Part shown: positions 7,406 through 14,261 of the stretch, one piece after another
How the letters are laid out: every line of letters starts with the position of its first letter
Numbering within the stretch: position 1 is the first letter of the stretch
Virus record (IMG/VR): IMGVR_UViG_3300003323_000602
Span: 1 to 33,375 of that record
Direction: 5' to 3' (one strand)
DNA length: 33,375 nt
Source: a virus
Translations under genes and position numbers: made by a program
The notes under the pieces: generated by a model
The model's database searches: none
Told to the model about the DNA's origin: nothing
What the model saw: the letters and a program-made list of their open reading frames with translations, nothing else

Positions 7406-7822
7406 ATGTTCAAAGCTATATCAAATTGGTGGAATCGCGACAAAATCAGAATGCAACAATTGGCAGACAAGATTGCTGCCATTGAAGCCGAATCTAAAGC
7501 AGCAATCGCTGCTGCTCACGAAGAAACGCAACGTGCAGCAGCAGAAGCTGAAGAATTGCGAGCAGCAGCGGATCATTCAACTAGCACTGAACCTTGGGTT
7601 GAAATCAAAAGCGACAGGATTGATCCAATCAAGGGTCTTGTAATTGAGCTTGACTGGAATGATGCCTTCATTCAATACCTCAAGGACAACGGCATTACTG
7701 GTAGAGATCCAGAGACGGCAGTGCAAAAGTGGATCGCTATGCTTTACCAGAACATTCTAGGTGAGCTGGAAGAGATAGCAATTGAGAAAACAGAAGAACA
7801 TTCAAAGGGAGATTTTGAATGA
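7406..7822 (+). CDS. Conserved T4-like phage protein of unknown function, coiled coil N-terminus
   Basis: Function not recognised. Residues about 10-55 form an alanine- and glutamate-rich coiled coil (ADKIAAIEAESKAAIAAAHE and on), after an N-terminal FKAISNWWNR amphipathic stretch that might touch membrane or a partner. The C-terminal domain begins at about residue 63 (PWVEIKSDRIDPIKGLVIEL) and continues DWNDAFIQYLKDNGITG, then a helix AVQKWIAMLYQNIL; it reads like a compact conserved domain of T4-like phages infecting aquatic or soil bacteria. AAGGAAA lies at good spacing. The gene ends in an ATGA overlap with the next start, so the two are translationally coupled within the replication operon. 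Confidence 0.7.
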   Translation: MFKAISNWWNRDKIRMQQLADKIAAIEAESKAAIAAAHEETQRAAAEAEELRAAADHSTSTEPWVEIKSDRIDPIKGLVIELDWNDAFIQYLKDNGITGRDPETAVQKWIAMLYQNILGELEEIAIEKTEEHSKGDFE

Positions 7823-8004
7823 TTACATACCGGCCTGTGCATCAAGCACTCGAAAATGCTGATCGCATTCGTGAAGAATTACCGTTCCTCATCCAGCCAT
7901 CTCAATCCAATTTTGACATGGTAACATTAGCTGCTGAAGTTAGAAGACTACGAAATATCCTATCAAGCATTTCATATGAAAAAACAGAAGACCCTCATCT
8001 TTGA
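7819..8004 (+). CDS. Small hypothetical protein (61 aa)
   Basis: Not recognised. The start overlaps the preceding stop by four bases and has an excellent GGGAG (7807-7811) seven bases upstream, which is the main reason to accept so short a frame. The product is helical: a first amphipathic helix HQALENADRIREELPFL and a second VTLAAEVRRLRNILSSI, giving a helical-hairpin prediction. Its last 29 bases overlap the start of the RNase H gene in another frame, so ribosomes finishing here would be close to the RNase H start, which itself has no evident binding site. That coupling could be its practical role in expression. Confidence 0.6.
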   Translation: MITYRPVHQALENADRIREELPFLIQPSQSNFDMVTLAAEVRRLRNILSSISYEKTEDPHL

Positions 8005-8917
8005 TATCAGCAACATGCTGCATCGCACGTTCTATGGCAACACAGCTGAAGACGATACGACAATCGCTGGACTTGCGAGCCACCAAGCGTTAGTTACTTT
8101 ACAGAAGTATTATCGCATGCATAAACCCGATAAGGTCGTCATGGCTTTTGATAGAAAGTCGTGGCGAAAGGAATTTACTGCAAGCGAAGAGTGCATTTCT
8201 AAGATGCCCTATAAGGGCAATAGACGTCAGGGAATGACTCCGAAGCAAGAGGAAAAATACAAGCGTTTCTTGGGCCATATCAAGGAATTTGAAGCTCTGA
8301 TTACGGAACACACGGCAATCATCACGCTCGCTGCACCTCACTTGGAGGCTGATGACATGATCGCAGGATATGTTCAGCGGTTTTGCACAGAAGAGGAAAT
8401 CGTGATCATCAGCACTGACACGGACTATCTGCAGTTGATGCGCTACGAAGATGTGTTGATCATGTCGCCAGCGACCGACAAGATTCAAGAATTGAGCGAA
8501 TACGACGGAGATCCATTATTCTACATCTTCGTTAAGTGCATTCGTGGGGATAGTTCAGATAATGTTAGGTCTGCATTCCCAAGAGTGCGTATGGCACGTC
8601 TCAAGAAAGCCTACACGGATCCATTCGAGTATGAAAACTTAATGAAGGAAACGTGGTCTGTAACTGAATTGGAAGACGGCAAGGAAGTCACGCGAAACTT
8701 TGTCGTCGGGAAACTGTTCCAGGAAAATCAAAAGTTGATTGATCTGTCCAAGCATCCCGAAGATATTCGTGAACTATTGGATTACTCGCTGGACAAGTGT
8801 TTGAACCGAGAACGCAAATTTTCAATGATGTTCATCATGCGGTTCATTGGGAAGTACGATCTCAATCGCATTCGCGAGAATATTGATACGTACATCCCCC
8901 TACTAAGTTGTACTTAA
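7976..8917 (+). CDS. rnh: RNase H / 5'-3' exonuclease (T4 Rnh, FEN-1 family)
   Basis: Removes RNA primers and flaps from lagging-strand fragments, as T4 RNase H does. The 313-aa product is close to T4 Rnh (305 aa). PIN-domain metal ligands are visible in order: D10 in IFDISN, D59 in MAFDRK, E124, D126 and D127 in HLEADDM, D148 and D150 in STDTDYLQL, and D192 and D195 in RGDSSDNV, which leads into the DNA-binding helical region. The KMPYKGNRR segment (77-84) is the conserved arch-side motif. No ribosome binding site is visible before the ATG, and translation is probably coupled to the overlapping 61-aa gene. Its TAA overlaps the stop codon of the convergent membrane-protein gene inside an inverted repeat. 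Confidence 0.9.
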   Translation: MKKQKTLIFDISNMLHRTFYGNTAEDDTTIAGLASHQALVTLQKYYRMHKPDKVVMAFDRKSWRKEFTASEECISKMPYKGNRRQGMTPKQEEKYKRFLGHIKEFEALITEHTAIITLAAPHLEADDMIAGYVQRFCTEEEIVIISTDTDYLQLMRYEDVLIMSPATDKIQELSEYDGDPLFYIFVKCIRGDSSDNVRSAFPRVRMARLKKAYTDPFEYENLMKETWSVTELEDGKEVTRNFVVGKLFQENQKLIDLSKHPEDIRELLDYSLDKCLNRERKFSMMFIMRFIGKYDLNRIRENIDTYIPLLSCT

Positions 8918-8928
8918 AACTTAGTAGG
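8899..8928. repeat. Perfect inverted repeat across two overlapping convergent stop codons
   Basis: CCTACTAAGTT (8899-8909) and AACTTAGTAGG (8918-8928) are perfect 11-base arms around an 8-base loop containing both TAA stops (8915-8917 on +, 8914-8916 on -). No T run follows on either strand, so it is not a canonical terminator, although it is placed where one would be expected. Confidence 0.75.
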
Positions 8929-9357
8929 CGTTGAATCGTCCGCAGGAGGGGCCGTTGTAGCCGATGTCTGTATCACAGTAGTCTCTACGCGATCACGCAC
9001 TCCCTCTTTTGCCTTGACAAAAGAGTTAACACCAGCACCTGTAACGAGATACGTCAAATACATACCGAGTATGTCGAAGTTTAGCGTTTGACGGTCTGCA
9101 AATCGAATAACAATCCACGTTGAAACAATCACCCCAATGATGTAGCCGAGCTTATAAGGTGAAGCTCGGTTATTTTGGGAATCAATTATCAAGTGTTCCC
9201 ATTTGATGGGATTGAGTGGGTCACGGCTAGCTTTAGCGAAGACCCATGTGAAAAACACGAGCGTGCCGATCGTAAACCATGTAGCTCCCGAGAATGGTAT
9301 GGCAGCGAAGACTGATGATATGCGGGTGAGGATGGTTTCGAACATGATAACAAACAT
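8914..9357 (-). CDS. Membrane protein, holin candidate
   Basis: A 147-aa protein (143 aa if it starts at the second ATG, 9345) with three likely membrane segments: about residues 23-40 (ATWFTIGTLVFFTWVFA), 69-85 (LGYIIGVIVSTWIVIRF) and 96-113 (LGMYLTYLVTGAGVNSFV). A charged stretch KAKEGVRDRVETTV and a Pro/Thr/Ala tail follow. Size and topology fit a class I-like phage holin, but no sequence signature proves it. It lies under a late-type promoter divergent from the PAAR-peptidase gene. No Shine-Dalgarno sequence precedes either start, and the predicted leader to the first ATG is only about 6 bases. It could instead be another membrane or virion protein. Confidence 0.6.
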   Translation of the reverse strand: MFVIMFETILTRISSVFAAIPFSGATWFTIGTLVFFTWVFAKASRDPLNPIKWEHLIIDSQNNRASPYKLGYIIGVIVSTWIVIRFADRQTLNFDILGMYLTYLVTGAGVNSFVKAKEGVRDRVETTVIQTSATTAPPADDSTPTKF

Positions 9358-9368
9358 TTGCGTGCATT

Positions 9369-9376
9369 TATTTATC
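9369..9376 (-). promoter_or_regulatory. T4-type late promoter box for the membrane protein gene
   Basis: The minus strand reads GATAAATA. The box ends 11 bases before the first ATG, predicting a nearly leaderless transcript. It is back to back with the plus-strand TCTAAATA box at 9386-9393. Confidence 0.6.
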
Positions 9377-9385
9377 CAAATGACC

Positions 9386-9393
9386 TCTAAATA
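9386..9393 (+). promoter_or_regulatory. T4-type late promoter box for the PAAR-peptidase gene
   Basis: TCTAAATA keeps the TAAATA core of the T4 late consensus. It is embedded in the inverted repeat ACCTCTAAATAGAGGT (9383-9398; arms of 6 bases). Transcription would start near 9399, just upstream of the AAGGAG ribosome binding site (9402-9407). Confidence 0.55.
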
Positions 9394-9416
9394 GAGGTAA
9401 TAAGGAGCAATATTTC

Positions 9417-10481
9417 ATGCTATCAATCCTGCGCCTCGGCGACATTGCAACATGTGGGCACGTACCAATCACTGGTAGTCCTAACGTATTTGCTAACGAT
9501 CTTAACGTAACACGAGCTTATGAAGACATTCTCAATTGCCCAGTTCCGCCGCCTTTCGTCCGCTATCTTGAAGGCTTGCATACAGTATTTGTCAACGATT
9601 TGCCGCTAGTTCACATCGGCGATCTTAACATGCACGGTGGCGTTGCAGTTGATGGTTCGCCGGATGTGTTCGGTGATGACTTTAGCTTTGGTTCTACTGG
9701 CAAACCACCAGATCCACTGGGCGTTGCTATTATTGAAGGTCCAGGCGAAGGCAATACTGACTTTATCAATTCGTTCCAACCGGGCGTGGACCGCGTAACT
9801 GCAGCTCAATACATGGCTGATGACACAAACGTGGACGGGCCTAATACCGGCAGCGATCCAGTAAACCGTACAGTACAGCGATATGAAGAGCGTGCGGTTG
9901 GTACAACAGAAAAGATTGAAAAAGTAGTAGCCACAGCACCTCCTCCAACAGGTGTACCGCCACCAACGGTATCGCCAAACTGTCAAGAGATCATCGACAA
10001 GGGAGAGGATTTCGATTTCTATGATCCTCCGTTCCAACTATCGCCAAACTTTACCTTGGCTCAAGTATCTCGCAACACATTAGTTAGCAAATACGATGTT
10101 AAAGCGCAGGTAGGGCTGTCAAAAGTTGACATTATCTGCAATTTGCGCACGCTATGCTACAACGTTTTGGAACCGATGTTGGCTAGATATGGTTCAACCA
10201 TGCGCGTGAACTCTGGTTTCCGCACAGGACGTGGAACATCTCAACACTATCGCGGTGAAGCGGTTGATATTTCTTTCACGGATACCCCTAATGCTGATGC
10301 TAGTTTTGCACGCGCTCAGGAGATAACAAATCTGTTCAATTACGATCAGTACATCTACGAACAGAACAATAGCATTTGGCATCATGTTTCCTACAAGGCC
10401 TCCGGCAGCCTCCGCCGCAATATTCTAACGAAACCTCGTGGCAACAAGTACCTGCAAGGATTGCATAAGGTTGCATTTTGA
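9417..10481 (+). CDS. PAAR-like spike-tip protein fused to an M15-type peptidoglycan peptidase
   Basis: A 354-aa two-domain protein. Residues about 1-90 look like a PAAR-repeat spike tip: GDIATCGH (8-15) with TGSPNVF (19-25), then HIGDLNMHGGVAVDGSPDVF (66-85), offering C13, H15, H66 and H73 as candidate metal ligands. A linker of about 80 residues ends in a Pro-rich stretch (175-187). Residues about 205-330 resemble zinc D-Ala-D-Ala carboxypeptidase/endopeptidases of the M15 group: VNSGFRTGRGTSQHYRGEAVD gives H277 and D284, and WHHVSY gives H322 or H323 as the third ligand. The protein probably caps the tail spike and cuts peptide cross-links on entry. AAGGAG precedes the ATG. Tail location is inferred from PAAR family behaviour; a lysis role is the alternative. 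Confidence 0.8.
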   Translation: MLSILRLGDIATCGHVPITGSPNVFANDLNVTRAYEDILNCPVPPPFVRYLEGLHTVFVNDLPLVHIGDLNMHGGVAVDGSPDVFGDDFSFGSTGKPPDPLGVAIIEGPGEGNTDFINSFQPGVDRVTAAQYMADDTNVDGPNTGSDPVNRTVQRYEERAVGTTEKIEKVVATAPPPTGVPPPTVSPNCQEIIDKGEDFDFYDPPFQLSPNFTLAQVSRNTLVSKYDVKAQVGLSKVDIICNLRTLCYNVLEPMLARYGSTMRVNSGFRTGRGTSQHYRGEAVDISFTDTPNADASFARAQEITNLFNYDQYIYEQNNSIWHHVSYKASGSLRRNILTKPRGNKYLQGLHKVAF

Positions 10482-10521
10482 TCTGGGGACCGGAACGATT
10501 GGTTTGTCCGTTTTAACTGCA

Positions 10522-10529
10522 TCTAAATA
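10522..10529 (+). promoter_or_regulatory. T4-type late promoter box for the 130-aa gene
   Basis: TCTAAATA on the plus strand, identical to the box at 9386-9393. It predicts a leader of about 37 bases that includes GGAG (10561-10564) before the ATG at 10572. Confidence 0.5.
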
Positions 10530-10571
10530 TTTCCACGGTCATAACAAACAACCCGATTTAGGAGATAATAT

Positions 10572-10964
10572 ATGTCAACAGTACCAGTAAGCTACCGTGC
10601 AGAAAAGAGCCCACATCACCACCACGTTGAGTGGTTGGAATTGAACAAGGACGGCATGCTGTACGAATGCGCAATCATGAAGCGTGACCAATTTGGTAAC
10701 GTTCTGTTCTTTAAGATGAACGACTTGGATGAAATCGATAAGCGTCGTCTTGGTGGTATTCTAGCTAACCGTAACGCTGCCAATATGGAATTGTGGGATT
10801 TGATGATGAACACAACTCTACGCAACGGTGTTAATGCTCTTGCATACTTCAACCAGCTCGTCAAACAACTAACACCACTTGGTAAGATCGTCGATCCACG
10901 CCAAGGACAGTTTGGTGGTGCTCACGTTGGTGCTGGTCAAGTGAATACAAACGCTGCTGAGTAA
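10572..10964 (+). CDS. Conserved myovirus protein, probable virion component (130 aa)
   Basis: Function not established. The protein has an N-terminal natural histidine run (SPHHHHVEW), then a compact region YECAIMKRDQFGNVLFFKMN with beta character, a helix DEIDKRRLGGILANRNAANM, and a second helix around NGVNALAYFNQLVKQLTPLG. The C-terminal 20 residues are Gly/Gln/Ala-rich and likely disordered. I associate this pattern with an uncharacterised protein widespread in T4-like marine and soil phages, but cannot name it. It has a good ribosome binding site (GGAG) and its own late-type promoter, consistent with a structural or assembly protein expressed late. The next small gene starts 2 bases after its stop. 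Confidence 0.7.
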   Translation: MSTVPVSYRAEKSPHHHHVEWLELNKDGMLYECAIMKRDQFGNVLFFKMNDLDEIDKRRLGGILANRNAANMELWDLMMNTTLRNGVNALAYFNQLVKQLTPLGKIVDPRQGQFGGAHVGAGQVNTNAAE

Positions 10965-10966
10965 TC

Positions 10967-11170
10967 ATGTCGGACGTAACGCCAATCGTCATTGGAAAAC
11001 TCACTTCCGATTCAACAGTTGTGCTACGTGTTGATGTTGGTAATTTACCAAAAGCGCGTGCAGAAGCTTTACTTGACGAAGTAAAGCAAAAGGCTGCAGT
11101 TTCATTTGCACCTGCAAAGGTGGTGGTGTTGTCTAAGACTTGCGAAATAGTTGCACTGCTTGAACGCTAA
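10967..11170 (+). CDS. Small hypothetical protein (67 aa)
   Basis: Not recognised. A 67-aa product with a beta-alpha-beta feel: IVIGKLTSDSTVVLRVDV, a helix LPKARAEALLDEVKQKAAV, then AKVVVLSKTCEIVALLE. The pattern resembles small modified ferredoxin-like folds, but that is only a secondary-structure impression. It is tightly linked to the upstream 130-aa gene, with only 2 bases between stop and start, and shares that transcript. The only nearby purine-rich signal is a weak GAG, so expression is probably coupled. A bidirectional terminator follows. Confidence 0.6.
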   Translation: MSDVTPIVIGKLTSDSTVVLRVDVGNLPKARAEALLDEVKQKAAVSFAPAKVVVLSKTCEIVALLER

Positions 11171-11186
11171 CTTCATTAGCAAAAAG

Positions 11187-11212
11187 AAAAGGGCTCCTAG
11201 GAGCCCTTTTTT
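11187..11212. terminator. Bidirectional rho-independent terminator
   Basis: A 16-base perfect palindrome GGGCTCCTAGGAGCCC (11191-11206) is flanked by AAAA on the left and TTTTTT on the right. It works on both strands and separates the 10572-11170 unit from the end of the minus-strand tail cluster. Confidence 0.9.
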
Positions 11213-11228
11213 ATTGCCTGACTATTTG

Positions 11229-12446
11229 TTAGTGAGGTGTACGTGCAACGGAGATTGTTAGCGTGTACGTAATTGAGATTGTACGATTCTTCGACTTCAG
11301 CACTGGAGAGAAGATGATGTGCGTCAACAAACGTTCACGTTCTTCTGCAGGCGTAGAAGGAGAATTTTGAAAACCTGCTGCTGATCCAGCAACGCGTGTT
11401 GCCAACGTTGCACCTAGTGGTGGATTAAGAGATGCAATGAATGAAGTTGTCTGCGTTCCAGCAAGATCAATCGCTGATGTTACACCTGACGTTGGCGATT
11501 CAAATTTCAAGAAGCCAAATGTCTGAGCACCAGCAATCGTTGGGAACGTTCCTGCTGTTTGATCGGAGATCAATACTCGAGCACCGCCCGGCAGTGGAGT
11601 TGAGCCTGTCATCCCCCATGCTGGTGATCCTGTGTTAATAGCTTCACAGAAGTCACCGTATAGAACCTGACCACCTGCGCCAGATCCGCCAGACGACGGA
11701 ACCGTGAACGTAACGGTAACAGGAGATCCACCGTCAACGGCGATGTTGAATGAGTAAGACAAACCAGGCAAAAGTCCAGAGTCGTCTGTAGAAATACGTG
11801 TTCCAACGTCAATGTACTGGTATCCCTTTGTTGGAATTGCTTGAGCTCCGCTTGTATACAAGCCGATTTCATCAAACACAAACTGAGATTCAGTATTTTG
11901 TGTGGTAGGAAAAGTATCACTTGCAAACTGGCTGCGTGGTTCGTCACCGTTCAGTGTTGAAGAAATGATAACCTGAGACAACAGGCCTAGTTCTTGGGAG
12001 CGAACGCCAGGTCCTGAGATGTGCGGTGTTGATGGAGGATCACTCGAAGGAACTGCACCGCCACCTGGACGAACGCCTGTGCGATAGTCAGCTGAACCTG
12101 GGTCTGTACCAAGCAGCGGATTCAATGTTGTTTGTCCTTCATCAATGATTTCAGAGTATGTTTCGTAGTACAAGCGACTATCCCACGTATTCGTATCAGG
12201 TGATTGACCGTCATTTGGCGTCTTGTATGTCACAGTAAACGCAGCATCAACCAAGGTACCACCATTACCAAAAGCAATGCGATTGATGAAATAGTTTGGT
12301 TCATTAGCAAGCGCTCGTGCAAAAATACGTGCCATGTTTTGTGGATGGACAGCGTTATACTGATCGACGAGTGTGTTTCCCAAGTCATCTACAGCATGCA
12401 AGTGGCCTACGATGTTTACAGGAATGTGTGCGTTAATTTGTGTCAT
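11229..12446 (-). CDS. Conserved T4-like virion structural protein (405 aa)
   Basis: The last gene of the tail cluster. The 405-aa sequence has the conserved front block of an uncharacterised structural family of T4-like phages: NYFINRIAFGNGGTLVDAAF, then TWDSRLYYETYSEIID, a proline/glycine-rich loop with SSDPPSTPHISGPGVRSQ, and QVIISSTLNGDEPRSQF. The rest is Ser/Thr/Gly-rich beta structure, with a middle insertion (about 215-330) containing PGLSYSFNIAVDGG and GGSGAGGQVLYGDFCEAIN. The N-terminus suits a peripheral baseplate or tail protein. By order after gp6 it falls where T4 genes 9-11 would be, but I see no specific similarity. It has its own GATAAATA promoter. Its ribosome binding site (GGAA, distant) is weak. 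Confidence 0.7.
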   Translation of the reverse strand: MTQINAHIPVNIVGHLHAVDDLGNTLVDQYNAVHPQNMARIFARALANEPNYFINRIAFGNGGTLVDAAFTVTYKTPNDGQSPDTNTWDSRLYYETYSEIIDEGQTTLNPLLGTDPGSADYRTGVRPGGGAVPSSDPPSTPHISGPGVRSQELGLLSQVIISSTLNGDEPRSQFASDTFPTTQNTESQFVFDEIGLYTSGAQAIPTKGYQYIDVGTRISTDDSGLLPGLSYSFNIAVDGGSPVTVTFTVPSSGGSGAGGQVLYGDFCEAINTGSPAWGMTGSTPLPGGARVLISDQTAGTFPTIAGAQTFGFLKFESPTSGVTSAIDLAGTQTTSFIASLNPPLGATLATRVAGSAAGFQNSPSTPAEERERLLTHIIFSPVLKSKNRTISITYTLTISVARTPH

Positions 12447-12471
12447 GTTTAGATAATTTCCAGTGTAGGGA

Positions 12472-12479
12472 TATTTATC
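12472..12479 (-). promoter_or_regulatory. T4-type late promoter box for the 405-aa gene
   Basis: The minus strand reads GATAAATA. Its first bases overlap the TGA stop (12478-12480) of the upstream 75-aa gene. The predicted start near 12466 gives a leader of about 20 bases. Confidence 0.65.
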
Positions 12480-12705
12480 AAAGAATTCGACGGACAGAAG
12501 TCGTCAAAGATTTGATGGCGTTGTTAAACGCAACTGGCTCAACGCGAGCTTTCCCCAGGTCATATTCTGTTATAAGAGCGTCAGATACTTGTTCAAATAC
12601 GAAAGTGCCTTTCTGACCCTGCTTCTCAATTCCTGACATTTGGCAGCTATTCATCTTCAAGAATGCGGCCAGCACAATGTCAGAAGTCTTGTAAATGCTG
12701 TGCAT
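12478..12705 (-). CDS. DUF5659-like small protein (75 aa)
   Basis: A short protein resembling the DUF5659 group found in phages and bacteria: it starts YKTSDIVLAAFLKMN, continues with KGTFVFEQ, and has an EYDLGKARVEPVAFNNAIKSL block; hydrophobic positions and the FxFE-like strand fit that group. The function is unknown. The start at 12705 is supported by AAGGA about 7 bases upstream. A TAAATA-core promoter lies 28 bases upstream and overlaps the end of the 503-aa gene, so this gene has a promoter of its own inside the tail cluster. The DUF name is from memory of the pattern; treat it as tentative. Confidence 0.6.
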   Translation of the reverse strand: MHSIYKTSDIVLAAFLKMNSCQMSGIEKQGQKGTFVFEQVSDALITEYDLGKARVEPVAFNNAIKSLTTSVRRIL

Positions 12706-12732
12706 AGATATCCTTTATGTAACGTGCTCTCT

Positions 12733-12740
12733 TATTTACT
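12733..12740 (-). promoter_or_regulatory. Variant late promoter box for the 75-aa gene
   Basis: The minus strand reads AGTAAATA, which keeps the TAAATA core but differs from GATAAATA at the first two positions. It overlaps the stop of the upstream gene (12736). Spacing to the gene start resembles that at the other late boxes. Confidence 0.4.
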
Positions 12741-14247
12741 GAGAGTACAGTGTCCTGCCGTGGTTTCTCGTGCTAGTTTCTAAAGTTTCATCCATGCCAC
12801 CAATATCAAAAAGTGCCACATCATAGCCAGTTGGTAGAAGCAACATTGCCGGTGGCGTCGGAGCAGTGAAAGGAAACACTGTTTCCGAGTGAGTTCCATA
12901 CGGCGAACTCATTGCATCAGCACCCCACGGCATCACACCCCAGCCTTCCGTTGCATTTTCGATCACTTCTGCATCAATGCGATCGAAGGCATCGATATCG
13001 AAAGCAAACTTCAACACTTCGTGAATGAACGTGTCAGCGTGGACATCCGGCGCAGAAGCAACAGCACAGTACGAAGGTTCATCGTATCCACCGACATTAA
13101 GGGAGATCAAACCATCCGTTAAAGCTCCAACGGGTGATGTGGCAGGAATTGTCTCGATTACTACCAATCTATAGTTATTTCCTTCGGGAATAACTGCACC
13201 AATTACATATTGGCCATCATTTCGATTAAGATAGCTACCGATTACATTGACAGTTTGTCCTGGAATGAACGGTTCCAGACGTTTAATCGTCAGTTGTCCT
13301 GTTCCCAAACCTGTAATATCAATGTACTCAGAGTATTCTTGTGGATAGCGTTTAAACGATATGTTGAAAATCCCTGGTATTGCTGTTGGAACAAAGTAAT
13401 AATCGCGACCATTGATGATGCCATCAGGTAGTGTGCCCGTGGATGCCAACTGAACCTTCATTCCAGCGTCCCAGTAAGGGATATCATCGAATGATTGTGG
13501 CACGTTTGCAGTACCTGTTGCAGTCGCCAGCAGCGAAATTGATTCTTCCACAACGATATTAGTCACACTACCTGCAGGAGATATTGCTGCAACTGTGTAT
13601 TGTTTGTTTACGCCAGGACCTGTATTGGAGTTGACGTAAAAATGCATTCCAACTGTTAGAGGATATGAACCTGCGGTAAGATCCCCAAGAACTGTCCACG
13701 TCTTAGTATATGGATTGACGCCGGTAATTGCATGAGGTGTCGCAAACATCAACTGATTGGATTGCGTGTTGATTACAACGCAATTGAATGTTTGCGACGG
13801 CACGCCCTGCACCAAAAATGAGTTAGTAGCGCATACCGTACCCATGATTGGATTGTTGGGATCCTGTGACGTTGGATCGTCGGGGCAAGGCTCCGTATCA
13901 GCTCGAATGATTGTGGTAGATACTGTAGCTTCGGGCGAAACTAATCCAGCTTCACTCCATTTGTGGCCGTATCCGCATGCATAAATGACGTCTGCACGAG
14001 CATCTGAAACCAGCAAATCATATGGCGGAATTGAGAATGGATCATGATACTTAACGTCAACATTTGTACGCGCCAAGCCAATGAGAAACTTCCATCTGTC
14101 GAGCACTGTAGCGTTAACATTTTCCCCATAGACGTACTCGACCAATACATCCAATACTTTGGTGTGGTATGGTTTAATTGCTTGGACGTATTCAACTAGA
14201 CCCTCTGTGGGGTCTACTCGAAATAGCGCTGAGGTTAGATCTGCCAT
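12736..14247 (-). CDS. Tail/baseplate structural protein, paralogous to parts of the giant protein (503 aa)
   Basis: Probable baseplate-associated protein. The N-terminus VEYVQAIKPYHTKVLDVLVEYVYGE (in two parts, about 19-43) is a motif seen in structural proteins of T4-like aquatic phages. The middle holds repeated beta modules shared with the 3313-aa neighbour: a module around LPDGIINGRDYYFVPT ending YIDITGLGTGQLTI (about 257-321), and a second type around NRNDGQYVIGAV with RLVVIETI (about 335-360). In T4 order (5, 6, 7, 8) its place matches gene 8, but no direct gp8 likeness is visible. An endonuclease gene separates it from the giant gene. It has no good ribosome binding site, and no late box lies directly upstream in the 14-base gap. 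Confidence 0.7.
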   Translation of the reverse strand: MADLTSALFRVDPTEGLVEYVQAIKPYHTKVLDVLVEYVYGENVNATVLDRWKFLIGLARTNVDVKYHDPFSIPPYDLLVSDARADVIYACGYGHKWSEAGLVSPEATVSTTIIRADTEPCPDDPTSQDPNNPIMGTVCATNSFLVQGVPSQTFNCVVINTQSNQLMFATPHAITGVNPYTKTWTVLGDLTAGSYPLTVGMHFYVNSNTGPGVNKQYTVAAISPAGSVTNIVVEESISLLATATGTANVPQSFDDIPYWDAGMKVQLASTGTLPDGIINGRDYYFVPTAIPGIFNISFKRYPQEYSEYIDITGLGTGQLTIKRLEPFIPGQTVNVIGSYLNRNDGQYVIGAVIPEGNNYRLVVIETIPATSPVGALTDGLISLNVGGYDEPSYCAVASAPDVHADTFIHEVLKFAFDIDAFDRIDAEVIENATEGWGVMPWGADAMSSPYGTHSETVFPFTAPTPPAMLLLPTGYDVALFDIGGMDETLETSTRNHGRTLYSQ

Positions 14248-14261
14248 CTATGCACTTTCTG

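Noticed and set aside
10489-10519. Possible terminator after the PAAR-peptidase gene
   Set aside because: The GGAC/GTCC and AAC/GTT pairs need an internal bulge and the following T run is only four bases; too weak to call.
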